A DNA stretch of 64,000 bases from NCBI GenBank assembly GCA_003056425.1, contig PYVY01000012.1, forward strand, positions 1-64,000, read 5' to 3'. The notes under the pieces were generated by a model, which saw only the letters and a list, made by a program, of their open reading frames with translations, ran no database searches and was not told the DNA's origin. The position numbers were made by a program, and so were the translations under genes. Of this stretch, positions 7,834 through 17,108 are shown piece by piece (the first letter of the stretch is position 1; each line of letters starts with the position of its first letter). The stretch comes from Alteromonas indica. Its GTDB lineage: Bacteria > Pseudomonadota > Gammaproteobacteria > Enterobacterales > Alteromonadaceae.

Positions 7834-9324
7834 ATGCATCAGGTATCCCTACTCATTAACGGCGAAATGCAGGCGTCTTCCAGCACACAGTTTATTGATG
7901 TGACCAACCCGGCAAATAACCAGGTTATCGCTCAGGTTCCCTGTGCAACAGAACAGGAAATAGAACAGGCTATCATGAGCGCGCAGCGTGCTTTCGACAC
8001 CTGGAAAGACGTACCGGTAACCGAGCGGGCGCGGGTTATGATGCGCTATCAGGCCTTGCTAAAAGAGCATCAGCGCAGTATTGCTGAAACCCTGGCGCAG
8101 GAAACCGGCAAAACCATTGATGATGCCATGGGCGATGTATGGCGTGGCATCGAGGTGGTTGAACAGGCGATGAATGTGCCGTCCATGATGATGGGTGAAA
8201 CAGTAGAAAATGTGGCTCGCAATATTGACACCTATAGTCATATTCAACCTTTGGGTGTGTGTGTCGGCATTACTCCTTTTAACTTCCCTGCGATGATTCC
8301 GTTGTGGATGTTCCCTTTAGCAATAGCTTGCGGCAATACCTTTATTCTTAAGCCTTCTGAGCAAGATCCAATGACGCCGATGCGCTTGGCTGAACTGTTT
8401 ATAGAAGCGGGCGCGCCGGCCGGGGTGCTCAATGTTATCCACGGCGGCAAAGAGCAGGTGGAACCGCTACTTACCCATCCTTTAATTAAGGCAGTTTCCT
8501 TTGTGGGGTCAGTACCGGTTGGCCAGCATATTTACCGCACAGCAACCGCGAATATGAAACGCGCACAATGTTTTGCCGGGGCGAAAAACCACACTGTTAT
8601 TATGCCTGACGCTAATAAAGAGCATGTGCTGAACAATTTGGTCGGCGCCTCAGTGGGCGCAGCTGGCCAGCGCTGTATGGCGATATCGGTAGCGGTATTT
8701 GTCGGTGAGTCGCAGCAATGGATCCCCGAGCTTGCCGAACGTATTGCGCAAGTGAAACCCGGCGTATGGGACGACAAAAAAGCCGGCTTTGGCCCACTTA
8801 TCAGTCCGGCAGCGAAGCAGCGGGTACTGGGTTTTATTCAAAGCGGTAAAGAGCAGGGCGCGCGCTGTCTGGTCGATGGCAGTGAGTGTCAGGTGGCCGG
8901 CTACGAACAGGGTAACTGGGTTGGGCCAACGGTTTTTGCCGATGTAACGGACCAGATGGATATCTATCAGCAGGAAATCTTCGGGCCGGTATTATGTACG
9001 ATGGCAGCAGGGTCATTGGAAGATGCGCTAACCCTGGTAAATAACAATCCCTATGGCAATGGTACGTCTATTTTCACCAATAGCGGCGCTGCCGCCAGAA
9101 AGTATCAGCGGGAAGTCGAAGTGGGGCAGGTAGGAATAAACGTACCGATTCCGGTGCCATTGCCCTTCTTTTCTTTTACCGGCTGGAAAAATTCATTTTA
9201 TGGGGACCTGCATGCTTACGGAAAGCAGGCTATCCGGTTTTACACTGAAACCAAAACCATTACCGCGCGCTGGCTAGAAAATGACATTCCCGGCGGCCCG
9301 AACATGACCATCTCGCTCTCTTAA
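7834..9324 (+). CDS. mmsA: Methylmalonate-semialdehyde dehydrogenase (CoA-acylating)
   Basis: About 496 residues from the ATG at 7834 (AGGA upstream). An in-frame GTG at 7786 would add 16 residues that run close to the operator and do not match the family. Aldehyde dehydrogenase family 6: NAD- and CoA-dependent conversion of methylmalonate semialdehyde to propionyl-CoA. Motifs: [44 protein letters not shown], catalytic cysteine in [11 protein letters not shown], and QQEIFGPVL. First gene of a four-gene valine-degradation operon, 12 bases before the acyl-CoA dehydrogenase. Confidence 0.95.
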   Translation: MHQVSLLINGEMQASSSTQFIDVTNPANNQVIAQVPCATEQEIEQAIMSAQRAFDTWKDVPVTERARVMMRYQALLKEHQRSIAETLAQETGKTIDDAMGDVWRGIEVVEQAMNVPSMMMGETVENVARNIDTYSHIQPLGVCVGITPFNFPAMIPLWMFPLAIACGNTFILKPSEQDPMTPMRLAELFIEAGAPAGVLNVIHGGKEQVEPLLTHPLIKAVSFVGSVPVGQHIYRTATANMKRAQCFAGAKNHTVIMPDANKEHVLNNLVGASVGAAGQRCMAISVAVFVGESQQWIPELAERIAQVKPGVWDDKKAGFGPLISPAAKQRVLGFIQSGKEQGARCLVDGSECQVAGYEQGNWVGPTVFADVTDQMDIYQQEIFGPVLCTMAAGSLEDALTLVNNNPYGNGTSIFTNSGAAARKYQREVEVGQVGINVPIPVPLPFFSFTGWKNSFYGDLHAYGKQAIRFYTETKTITARWLENDIPGGPNMTISLS

Positions 9325-9336
9325 CCGGAGGTTATT

Positions 9337-10491
9337 ATGGATTTTACGCTTAGTGAAGACCAACAAGCCTTTGCCGAAACCGCAAAGCAGTTTGCCCAAC
9401 AGGTTCTTTATCCCCATGCCGCCCGTTGGGATAGAGAACACCACTTTCCCGTCGCTGAGATTCGGCAGGCCGGAGAACTCGGTTTCTGTGGTTTGTATAC
9501 GCCTGAAACTGAAGGAGGCCTGGGCTTATCCCGCCTTGATGCAGCAATTATCTTTGAGCAGCTGGCTATGGGGTGTACCACTACCACCGCCATGTTAACA
9601 ATCCATAACATGGCGACCTTGATGATCGCCACCTGGGGCAGTACGACAGCCAAAGCGATGTGGTGCCCACACTTAGTTACGGGCGAAAAGCTGGCGTCCT
9701 ATTGCTTGACTGAGCCGGGTGCCGGCTCTGACGCGGCATCGTTAAAAACCACCGCCACCGCCACCGCCGATGGTTTTATACTTAATGGGGCAAAAGTGTT
9801 TATCTCCGGGGCGGGCAGTACCGATGTTTTGGTAGTCATGGCGCGCACAGGGGGCGAGGGCGCTGCCGGGGTGTCTGCTTTTGCCGTACCGGCGGATTGT
9901 GAGGGGGTGATTTACGGTAAGGCGGAAGAAAAAATGGGCTGGAACGCCCAGCCAACCCGCATGATCACATTTGAAGATGTGAAGGTAGAACGAGCCTGGC
10001 TGTTAGGTGAACCCGGAGACGGTTTCAAAATGGCGATGCAGGGCCTTGATGGCGGCCGGATTAATATTGCCACCTGTTCTATCGGTACGGCACAACAAGC
10101 TTTAAATACTGCTCGCAATTACATGCAGGAACGCGAGCAGTTTGGCAAGCCGTTAGCCGCTTTTCAGGCATTGCAGTTTAAACTGGCAGATATGGCTACC
10201 GAGCTGGTCGCTGCCCGTCATCTGGTGCGCCTGGCTGCATTTAAACTCGACAATAACGATACCGACCGGACGACCTATTGCGCCATGGCCAAGCGGTTTG
10301 CTACTGATGTCGGGTTTAGCGTATGTAACGAAGCACTGCAATTGCATGGCGGTTATGGCTATATCAAAGAATACCCGCTGGAGCGACATATGCGCGATGT
10401 GCGAGTGCACCAGATACTGGAAGGCACCAATGAAATTATGCGGCTGATTATCGGTCGGCGTTTGCTGGCTGATGAGCGGGAAATACTATAA
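9337..10491 (+). CDS. Acyl-CoA dehydrogenase, probably isobutyryl-CoA dehydrogenase
   Basis: 384 residues; ATG with GGAGG 6 bases upstream. FAD enzyme of the short-chain acyl-CoA dehydrogenase family: YCLTEPGAGSDAASLKTTA (FAD contact), VFISGAGSTDV, GFKMAMQGLDGGRINIA, MQEREQFGKPLAAFQALQFK, LHGGYGYIKEYPLER, and the catalytic glutamate in HQILEGTNEIMR. Its place between mmsA and the 3-hydroxyisobutyryl-CoA hydrolase points to isobutyryl-CoA as substrate, giving methacrylyl-CoA. Electron transfer flavoprotein genes are not in the window. Confidence 0.9.
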   Translation: MDFTLSEDQQAFAETAKQFAQQVLYPHAARWDREHHFPVAEIRQAGELGFCGLYTPETEGGLGLSRLDAAIIFEQLAMGCTTTTAMLTIHNMATLMIATWGSTTAKAMWCPHLVTGEKLASYCLTEPGAGSDAASLKTTATATADGFILNGAKVFISGAGSTDVLVVMARTGGEGAAGVSAFAVPADCEGVIYGKAEEKMGWNAQPTRMITFEDVKVERAWLLGEPGDGFKMAMQGLDGGRINIATCSIGTAQQALNTARNYMQEREQFGKPLAAFQALQFKLADMATELVAARHLVRLAAFKLDNNDTDRTTYCAMAKRFATDVGFSVCNEALQLHGGYGYIKEYPLERHMRDVRVHQILEGTNEIMRLIIGRRLLADEREIL

Positions 10492-10510
10492 GTGGTAGCA
10501 AGGAGATAAT

Positions 10511-11644
10511 ATGCAGCAAGATAATGCCATGGCCCCAGTTCAGGTTACTGAAATTCCTTTACCGGACGGCAAAATTGCCGGGCAACTTACGTTAAACAAG
10601 CCGGCCTCGCTTAATGCGCTGGACTTAACCATGGCGCAAATAATGCTGACGTCATTAACCGAGTTTGCGCACCGTGAAGAGGTTGTGCTGGTATTTATTG
10701 ATGCTGCAGGTGATAAAGCGTTTTGCGCAGGGGGCGACATAGTATCCATGTACCGGGCAATGCAACAGGCGCCCGGCGAAGTGCCTGACTTTATCCAGCG
10801 TTTTTTCGCCCTGGAGTATCGGCTTGACCACCTAATTCATACATTTCCAAAACCTGTCGTGGTGTGGGGCCATGGTATTGTGATGGGAGGGGGAATGGGG
10901 CTGCTGAATGGCGCGTCCCACCGTGTGGTTACGCCAGCTTCCAGACTGGCGATGCCAGAGATCACAATTGGCTTATACCCGGATGTCGGAGGCAGTTATT
11001 TTCTTCCGCGGTTACCGGGGCATAGCGGCTTATTCTTAGGCCTTACCGGAGCCAGCATTAATGCAACTGACGCCTGCTTTTTAACCCTGGCTGATTATTA
11101 CTGCGATACATTAGCTAAACAGCAGGTGCTTGACGCGCTGCAGCGCACCGTGTTCAGCCCGCTGACCGCTCATGACCAGCTTAGCGCACTGATTGGCCAA
11201 CACAATGTGGCTATCGATGAACGTATCGACGGGCAGGTAGAAGAGCATCTTGAGGCGATTAACCTGGCGTGTCAGGCCGACGATGTTAGCGTGATAGCAA
11301 AGCAGATTTTGTCCTTAGACAGTACCGCCGATAAGTGGCTGCAACGGGCCCAGCAAACCTTGGAAAAAGGCTCGCCGATTACCACCCATTTGGTTTTTGA
11401 ACAAATTCAACGCGGTGCCTCCATGTCCTTGGCTGACTGTTTTAAAATGGAAATGACGATGTCTTGTCGCTGCGGAGAATTTGGCGAGCTGCAGGAAGGG
11501 GTGAGGGCATTATTGATTGATAAAGACAATCAACCTGCCTGGAAATACCCTGCCATCGACGCCGTTCCTGCCACGGTGGTAAATCACTTTTTTGCTGATA
11601 TATGGGATGTTCAGCAACATCCCCTGGCTGATTTAGGAGCATAA
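10511..11644 (+). CDS. 3-hydroxyisobutyryl-CoA hydrolase (crotonase superfamily)
   Basis: 377 residues, longer than ordinary enoyl-CoA hydratases (about 260) and typical of HIBCH. Crotonase oxyanion-hole motifs KAFCAGGDIVSMY and GHGIVMGGGMGLLNGA; HIBCH signature MPEITIGLYPDVGGSYFLPR; C-terminal FEQIQRGASMSLADCFKMEM. It releases free 3-hydroxyisobutyrate from its CoA ester, which MmsB then oxidises. It starts 19 bases after the dehydrogenase and ends 2 bases before mmsB. It is the only crotonase in the cluster, so the preceding methacrylyl-CoA hydratase must come from elsewhere. Confidence 0.9.
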   Translation: MQQDNAMAPVQVTEIPLPDGKIAGQLTLNKPASLNALDLTMAQIMLTSLTEFAHREEVVLVFIDAAGDKAFCAGGDIVSMYRAMQQAPGEVPDFIQRFFALEYRLDHLIHTFPKPVVVWGHGIVMGGGMGLLNGASHRVVTPASRLAMPEITIGLYPDVGGSYFLPRLPGHSGLFLGLTGASINATDACFLTLADYYCDTLAKQQVLDALQRTVFSPLTAHDQLSALIGQHNVAIDERIDGQVEEHLEAINLACQADDVSVIAKQILSLDSTADKWLQRAQQTLEKGSPITTHLVFEQIQRGASMSLADCFKMEMTMSCRCGEFGELQEGVRALLIDKDNQPAWKYPAIDAVPATVVNHFFADIWDVQQHPLADLGA

Positions 11645-11646
11645 GC

Positions 11647-12546
11647 ATGGATATAACATCTAAGAAAATAGCCTTTATTGGCTTAGGCAACATGGGGGCA
11701 CCCATGGTAGATAATCTGCTCAGCCATCAGTTAGATGTGGTGGTGTTTGACCTTGTACCCGAAGCGGTTCAGCGGGCATGTGACAAGGGCGCTACTGCCG
11801 CAACTGACGCTAGGCAAGCCGTGCGTCAGGCAGATATTGTTATCAGTATGCTACCGGCTGCCGCGCATGTTAAAAGCCTCTATCTATCGGATACCGGTAT
11901 CATTGCCCAGGCCCGTCCCGACACCTTATTTATTGACTCCAGTACTATTGATGCCAGTACCGCTAAACTGGTGGGTGAAGCGGTAGAGCAGGCTGGTCAT
12001 CAGTTTGTTGATGCCCCGGTTTCGGGCGGCACGGCTGGCGCTGCCGCCGGTACATTAACCTTTATTATGGGCGGGCATGACACAGCAATCGAACGGGCCC
12101 GGCCAATACTGGCGTGCATGGGTAAAAACCTATTCCATGCCGGCCCCATGGGAGCAGGGCAAATAGCCAAAATATGCAATAACATGCTACTGGCCGTATT
12201 GATGGCCGGCACCAGCGAGGCATTACAGCTGGCGATTGCCAATGGTCTGGATCCCAAGGTAGTTAGCGACATCATGCTGCAAAGCTCAGGATGTAACTGG
12301 ACCTTACAAAAATACAATCCCTGCCCTGAGGTCATGGCTAATGTACCAAGTAGTAACGACTACGCGGGTGGTTTTATGGTGAAATTAATGAATAAGGATC
12401 TTAGTCTGGCTATGGACGCTGCCGGTGCTACTGGCTCTGCCACCCCCATGGCCAGCGCGGCGCAAGGGCTTTATCGGCTACATCAGTTGCAGGGAAACCA
12501 GGATAAAGACTTCTCCAGTATTTTTACCTTATTTGGTAAGCTATAA
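11647..12546 (+). CDS. mmsB: 3-hydroxyisobutyrate dehydrogenase
   Basis: 299 residues. NAD-dependent oxidation of 3-hydroxyisobutyrate to methylmalonate semialdehyde, the substrate of MmsA. Rossmann motif AFIGLGNMGAPMVDNLL, substrate loop DAPVSGGTAGAAAGTLTFIM, catalytic lysine in GAGQIAKICNNMLLA, and the family-typical SSGCNWTLQKYNPCPEVM and NDYAGGFMVKLMNKDLSLA. Last gene of the valine operon, followed by a candidate terminator at 12562-12602. Confidence 0.95.
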   Translation: MDITSKKIAFIGLGNMGAPMVDNLLSHQLDVVVFDLVPEAVQRACDKGATAATDARQAVRQADIVISMLPAAAHVKSLYLSDTGIIAQARPDTLFIDSSTIDASTAKLVGEAVEQAGHQFVDAPVSGGTAGAAAGTLTFIMGGHDTAIERARPILACMGKNLFHAGPMGAGQIAKICNNMLLAVLMAGTSEALQLAIANGLDPKVVSDIMLQSSGCNWTLQKYNPCPEVMANVPSSNDYAGGFMVKLMNKDLSLAMDAAGATGSATPMASAAQGLYRLHQLQGNQDKDFSSIFTLFGKL

Positions 12547-12561
12547 CTGAACACAGCCAAT

Positions 12562-12602
12562 ACGAAGCCAGGCATTTTGCCACTTTGCTTTGCTTCGTTT
12601 TT
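12562..12602 (+). terminator. Candidate terminator after mmsB
   Basis: Arms ACGAAGC (12562-12568) and GCTTCGT (12592-12598) flank an inner GGCATTTTGCC hairpin, and the right arm runs into TTTTT. The loop is long, so strength is uncertain. Confidence 0.5.
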
Positions 12603-12659
12603 GCTGGCTAATCTGCTAGCATCGCACGCACGAAAGCTCTTTAAGGCGTTAGATGTATT

Positions 12660-13490
12660 ATGTGGCAATGTCCCTTATGCCAGCATCCTTTAACTACCTC
12701 AGGCACGACCTGGCAATGTGATAACCGTCATAGCTTTGACCAGGCTAAAAGCGGATATGTAAACCTTCTCCCCGTCCAGAATAAAAAATCTCGTCATCCG
12801 GGCGATGACAAAGCGATGTTACAAGCCCGCCGGGCATTCCATCTGGCCCAGGGGTATATGCCGCTAATGCAACACTTGGGAGCATGTGTGGTGAAACACC
12901 TCCCAGCGGGCCTCACGCCAGTGCAGCTGTATGACGCAGGATGCGGCGAGGGCAGCTATGTGGCGTTTATTGCCACGTATTTACAGCAGGCCGGCATACC
13001 GGTCACGGCGGCAGGCAGTGATATTGCAAAAGCGGGGGTTGAAATGGCCGCCAGGCGTTACCCTCAGGCCGATTTTGTGGTGGCCAGTTCCTTTGCTTTG
13101 CCGGTGGCCGATGCCAGTCTGGATGTTGTATTACAAGTTTTTGCCCCTGGCAGTGAACAAGAGTACCGTCGGGTACTTAGCAGTGAAGGTATATTAGTTA
13201 CGGTGGATCCGGGCCCGGCTCATCTTAGTGAGCTTAAAGCAAAAGTGTACGATAACCCACAGCAACATAGTGCCCCATCATTGCTACCGGCGCCGTGGCA
13301 GCTGGTTGAAGAGTCTGCATTAGGTTTTACAGTAGATCTTAGCGATGTTTCGATTTGTAGTGCGTTATTGGGAATGACGCCCTATGTATGGAAATTAAGC
13401 GAACATAAGCGTGCCGAAATGGGCCGTATGTTGACTTCGGTGACTGCTGATTTTGTGGTAAGAGTGTGGCGGGTAGACACCAGTGAGTGA
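12660..13490 (+). CDS. rlmA: 23S rRNA (guanine745-N1)-methyltransferase RlmA
   Basis: 276 residues. The N-terminal zinc finger is complete: Cys4-x2-Cys7 in WQCPLCQHPL, then CDNRH, followed by SFDQAKSGYVNLL. The Rossmann methyltransferase domain has YDAGCGEGSYVAFIA, GSDIAKAGVEMAARRYP, VVASSFALPVADASLD, and DPGPAHLSELK. It methylates N1 of G745 in 23S rRNA helix 35, as in E. coli RlmA(I). The gene overlaps the start of gmhB by 8 bases, implying translational coupling. Confidence 0.93.
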   Translation: MWQCPLCQHPLTTSGTTWQCDNRHSFDQAKSGYVNLLPVQNKKSRHPGDDKAMLQARRAFHLAQGYMPLMQHLGACVVKHLPAGLTPVQLYDAGCGEGSYVAFIATYLQQAGIPVTAAGSDIAKAGVEMAARRYPQADFVVASSFALPVADASLDVVLQVFAPGSEQEYRRVLSSEGILVTVDPGPAHLSELKAKVYDNPQQHSAPSLLPAPWQLVEESALGFTVDLSDVSICSALLGMTPYVWKLSEHKRAEMGRMLTSVTADFVVRVWRVDTSE

Positions 13491-14082
13491 GCCAAAACTA
13501 CACCCAAAACTGCTTTTTCTGGATCGTGACGGCGTGATAAATCACGATACCGGATATGTTGGAAAACCCGCCGACTTTACCTTTATACCGGGTATTTTCA
13601 CCGTTATTCACCAGTTCGTTAATGCCGGTTTTTTACCAGTAATTGTGACGAATCAATCGGGTATCGGCCGAGGCTATTACAGCGAGAGTGATTTTGCAGC
13701 ACTGTGTGAGTGGATGCAAAACGCCTTTACCGACCAGGGCCTGCCCTATATTCCGGTCTATTATTGTCCGCATCACCCTGAGCACGCGCAGGGCAACTAT
13801 CAACAGTTATGCGATTGTCGAAAGCCTGCCCCCGGTATGTTACTCGCGGCAGCCAGAGACTTAAATGCAGAATTGTCCAGCAGTGTCCTGTTAGGAGATA
13901 GCTGGCGTGATATTCAAGCCGGCGCCGCCGCCGGCCTGCCTGCGCAGTGCTACATCAATGCTACGCCTGCGCAGGAGGCAACGTTAGGCCAAAGCAACGT
14001 ATTTCACGCCTCTTCAGTGGCCGCAGTCACCCCGCTGATCCCAGCCATTATTGCGGCGTCGAAAAACGGGTCAGATGCTTAA
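13483..14082 (+). CDS. gmhB: D-glycero-beta-D-manno-heptose 1,7-bisphosphate 7-phosphatase
   Basis: 199 residues, GTG start inside the end of rlmA. HAD-superfamily phosphatase of ADP-heptose (LPS inner core) synthesis. Motif I FLDRDGVINHDTGYVGKP, motif II IVTNQSGIGRGYYS, the Cys/His zinc cluster YYCPHHPEHAQG...CDCRKPAPGM typical of GmhB, and motif IV VLLGDSWRDIQAGAAAG. Its 3' end overlaps the convergent yejM-like gene by 35 bp. Confidence 0.92.
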   Translation: MSEPKLHPKLLFLDRDGVINHDTGYVGKPADFTFIPGIFTVIHQFVNAGFLPVIVTNQSGIGRGYYSESDFAALCEWMQNAFTDQGLPYIPVYYCPHHPEHAQGNYQQLCDCRKPAPGMLLAAARDLNAELSSSVLLGDSWRDIQAGAAAGLPAQCYINATPAQEATLGQSNVFHASSVAAVTPLIPAIIAASKNGSDA

Positions 14083-15574
14083 TCGCCGTACTCAGCAAAT
14101 CAACATTGAGATTGTCTGTGCTGCGTTGACCGGTTGTAATATCGGTAATGTCATAACTACCATTACTTAATACTTCTATACGCTGGTTGGCGTGCATCAC
14201 AATCACTTTTTCGCCGGTGGTGCTAACCAACCAGCTTCGGTTCGGCTGTGTAAGGTCCCGGCCGGTAGAATAAAAGCTGGCCGGCGCGGCGCAGCCCAGC
14301 GCATTTAATATTGTTGGAGCCAAATCTTCGGTACTGGCAATATCACCTTTGAGGTTCATATTCGTATGCAGTTGGCCTTTAGCCGCCTCGCTGCCAGGGT
14401 TGAATCCCCGGGCGATAATCACATCGCTTTGGGCCAGCAAGCTTTCACTTAGGTAGTCATCTATTTGCGTGGCCGGTAAGAAAGCCAGATGAAGCCCCTT
14501 GTGATCATTACTTATTGGCTGGCGGAACCCTTCCAGTAACGCGTTGGGTAGCGGCGCATCAGTATGAATCGACACCGACATGCCCTGCGCTACAGGCAGC
14601 GCAAGCATTACCGGATTTTCTTTGGCCAGTGTATCTTCATATATTTCCGGCACCCCGAATAAGGTCGTCATAATTAACCCCTCCAGAGACGAGGCACTGG
14701 AGAAATAGTTATCCAGGGTACGCAGTGACGGCAGCGTGTTTAGTGCCTCAATGGGCGCAGTATCCGTTTGTACAATAAGGGTAAGATTGTGCGCAGGCTC
14801 AACAGAACAATACACCGGCTTAAGCGGGTAGGTGATTTTGTGTATCTGTGGATCAAACTGGAGTTGTTTACGCGCTTGATAGCTGGCTAAATCAAGCAGA
14901 CCATACCGCGACATAGTGGTTTTCGCCGTAGCCGGATAAGACAGCGGAAACATATTATCCTGTTTAATAATGGGCTGGTACAGCTGGGCATCTGCCCATA
15001 CATGGATAGCATGGCTGGCAACAAAGCACACAATAAAGAAACTGGAAACCGGGGTACCAATGTGTTTTTTCTGTAAGCGTTCAATACGTTTCCAGATAGC
15101 ATTAGCCAGAACTAACTGAAAACCCAGCCAGACAATAAATAACATCGCCAGAAAACCCCAGTCTTGCATACTGAACTGACTGATTTGGGTTTGTGCCTCG
15201 GTCTTCAACAAGGGGGCGGAGTTAAAGCTGATATGAAAGCCGGTACGATTAAACAGCAGTGCATCAAAAGCCAGCGAAGCCAGACCTACTGCAGCAATAA
15301 TCGAGGCAGCAGTTTTAATCACCCGCGGGCTCACTGCCAGGTAGCACAGCGGTAGTACAAATATAACAAAGCCAAAGAAGGTCATAAAACTGATATGACC
15401 AAACCAGTTTGCAAACAAGAAACCGGTACCAACCACCGTATCGGGCAGGGGCGAGGAAAAGATAAAAACCGACGCAATAGTAATCGCTATGGCAATATTG
15501 GCCAAAGCAAACCAATGCCCCCAGTTAACTAACTTGGTAACCCGCTGACGACGGGGTGATTCAGCTAAAATCAT
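14048..15574 (-). CDS. yejM: YejM/PbgA/LapC-like inner-membrane protein with sulfatase-fold domain
   Basis: 508 residues; E. coli YejM has 586. The N-terminal DUF3413 membrane region (roughly residues 1-190) carries five hydrophobic segments starting VTKLVNWGHWFALANIAIAI and includes FNRTGFHISF and HVWADA. This is followed by FPLSYPATAKTTMSRYGL and a periplasmic alkaline-phosphatase/sulfatase-like domain that is clearly degenerate: conserved end motif STEDLAPTILNALG, but no obvious nucleophile Cys/Ser-x-P-x-R motif. In enterobacteria this protein senses LPS and restrains LapB/FtsH turnover of LpxC. It lies next to yejL and near yejK, the conserved locus. Confidence 0.88.
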   Translation of the reverse strand: MILAESPRRQRVTKLVNWGHWFALANIAIAITIASVFIFSSPLPDTVVGTGFLFANWFGHISFMTFFGFVIFVLPLCYLAVSPRVIKTAASIIAAVGLASLAFDALLFNRTGFHISFNSAPLLKTEAQTQISQFSMQDWGFLAMLFIVWLGFQLVLANAIWKRIERLQKKHIGTPVSSFFIVCFVASHAIHVWADAQLYQPIIKQDNMFPLSYPATAKTTMSRYGLLDLASYQARKQLQFDPQIHKITYPLKPVYCSVEPAHNLTLIVQTDTAPIEALNTLPSLRTLDNYFSSASSLEGLIMTTLFGVPEIYEDTLAKENPVMLALPVAQGMSVSIHTDAPLPNALLEGFRQPISNDHKGLHLAFLPATQIDDYLSESLLAQSDVIIARGFNPGSEAAKGQLHTNMNLKGDIASTEDLAPTILNALGCAAPASFYSTGRDLTQPNRSWLVSTTGEKVIVMHANQRIEVLSNGSYDITDITTGQRSTDNLNVDLLSTAIKHLTRFSTPQ

Positions 15575-15586
15575 GATCAGGCAGCG

Positions 15587-15802
15587 TTATTGTTTGATAC
15601 TTTTGACCAGCACACCGGCAAACTTCTCGGCCATTGCGGCCCGGTCTGCTGGCTTAACCTGGGTTTGGAAAATATGCGTAATGACATTACCCAGTACCAT
15701 CAGGGATAAGTCCCGATCGGCCTGGTTGTCATCCAGAGTCTGGATAACTTTATTCATTAGCGCTTCGAAGTCCGCGTTCTGGTAACGGCTCTGTTGGGGC
15801 AT
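15587..15802 (-). CDS. yejL: YejL family (UPF0352) small protein
   Basis: 71 residues from the ATG at 15802 (AGAGGCG upstream); longer readings from 15895 add 31 residues without family support. Matches E. coli YejL: MPQQSRYQN at the start, the core DRDLSLMVLGNVITHIF, and an acidic/helical remainder. The function is unknown; the protein is an all-helical dimer in known structures of the family. It lies 12 bases upstream of yejM on the same strand. Confidence 0.93.
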   Translation of the reverse strand: MPQQSRYQNADFEALMNKVIQTLDDNQADRDLSLMVLGNVITHIFQTQVKPADRAAMAEKFAGVLVKSIKQ

Positions 15803-15959
15803 TGTTACGCCTCTTTTGCTGAAATCTTTAATAAAAAGAATGGTAAGATAGATACAAGGATTATAATCGTTGTTTGAGTGATAACAATCATTCATTCATA
15901 ATTCCCCTAATTCCTTTTCTTAAGTTTCAAAAAATAAACAACAGGATGCCATTTTTACT

Positions 15960-17051
15960 ATGAGTGCACTGATTCACCACTTCGTTGTTCATCGTCTGAT
16001 TGTCAACGAAGAGGAAAAAATCCAGGCGATACCTCGCAATGCCTGCCTGACGGTTACGCCGGAAATTGAGCACCTGGCGCATCAGATCAATCACAGTTTC
16101 AATTCCAAGCCAGGCAAGGGTGTAGGTCATTTTGTGGAGCAGGCGCCCGGCGAAGATGACGCCGCAGGGAAGGACGTGAGTGGTTTTGCCACCGAACTGG
16201 GACAGTTTATTGCTGCGCAGAATCAGGGACAGGATGATCTGGAAGATAAATTCCATAGCTTGTCATTGTCTGCTACTCATCGGCTAATTACGTCTTTGAT
16301 AGAGACGGGCTCAGTAGAAACGGGATTTTTAATTTTTTGTCAGTACGAGTATTTAGCCACCCAGTATCTGATGATTGCATTATTAAATACCCGCGCCCAC
16401 GTTGAGGTTAATCAGGCGCTGGAATTAACCTCTAAAGAACATCTGGATTTAGCGAAAATGCAACTGGCGGTGAGAATCGATTTAACCCAATTACAGGTGC
16501 AGCCCGAGCAACAACGCTATGTTAGCTTTATTAAAGGGCGCATGGGCCGCAAAGTTTCCGACTTTTTTATGGACTTTATCGGCTGTGAAGAACTGGTTGA
16601 CGTTAAGCAGCAAAATAAGCAACTCATTTCATCGGTAGATGCCTACCTGGCGGGCGAGAGCTTAAACCGCGAAGAGCAAGAGCAGCACCGCAATGAAGTG
16701 AAAAGCTATTTCAAAGAAAAAATTGATAGTGGTGAGTCATTGTCGATAAGTGAGCTGTCTGGACGTTTACCAGCAGACTCAGCTAGTAGCCATTCGTTTG
16801 AACAGTTCACTAACAGTTTGGACACGCCGCTGGAAAAAGCGATTCAGCCTGATCCGGCAGCGCTGCGCCAGTTAGCCAAATTCACCGGCGCCGGGGCTGG
16901 GGTAAGCGTAAGTTTTGAGCGAAAACTGCTGGGCGATCGGGTGATTTATGATCCGCAAAGCGATACGCTGACAATTAAAGGTATTCCACCTAACCTGAAA
17001 GACCAGTTGCTGCGCCAGTCAGCCGGTTTTCACAGCGACAGTGATGAATGA
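15960..17051 (+). CDS. yejK: Nucleoid-associated protein YejK/NdpA
   Basis: 363 residues (E. coli 335). Family hallmarks: N-terminal HHFVVHRLIVNEEEKIQ, middle RYVSFIKGRMGRKVSDFFMDFIGCEE, and C-terminal LRQLAKFTGAG...SDTLTIKGIPPNLKDQLLR. It is nucleoid-bound and affects chromosome compaction and topoisomerase action. It is divergent from yejL-yejM, the usual arrangement, with a shared 157-bp intergenic region. Confidence 0.93.
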   Translation: MSALIHHFVVHRLIVNEEEKIQAIPRNACLTVTPEIEHLAHQINHSFNSKPGKGVGHFVEQAPGEDDAAGKDVSGFATELGQFIAAQNQGQDDLEDKFHSLSLSATHRLITSLIETGSVETGFLIFCQYEYLATQYLMIALLNTRAHVEVNQALELTSKEHLDLAKMQLAVRIDLTQLQVQPEQQRYVSFIKGRMGRKVSDFFMDFIGCEELVDVKQQNKQLISSVDAYLAGESLNREEQEQHRNEVKSYFKEKIDSGESLSISELSGRLPADSASSHSFEQFTNSLDTPLEKAIQPDPAALRQLAKFTGAGAGVSVSFERKLLGDRVIYDPQSDTLTIKGIPPNLKDQLLRQSAGFHSDSDE

Positions 17052-17108
17052 GATTATGCGCAGCTTGGCGTATAATAGGCTCCAATTAATTATGGCTGTA
17101 AGGGCACT

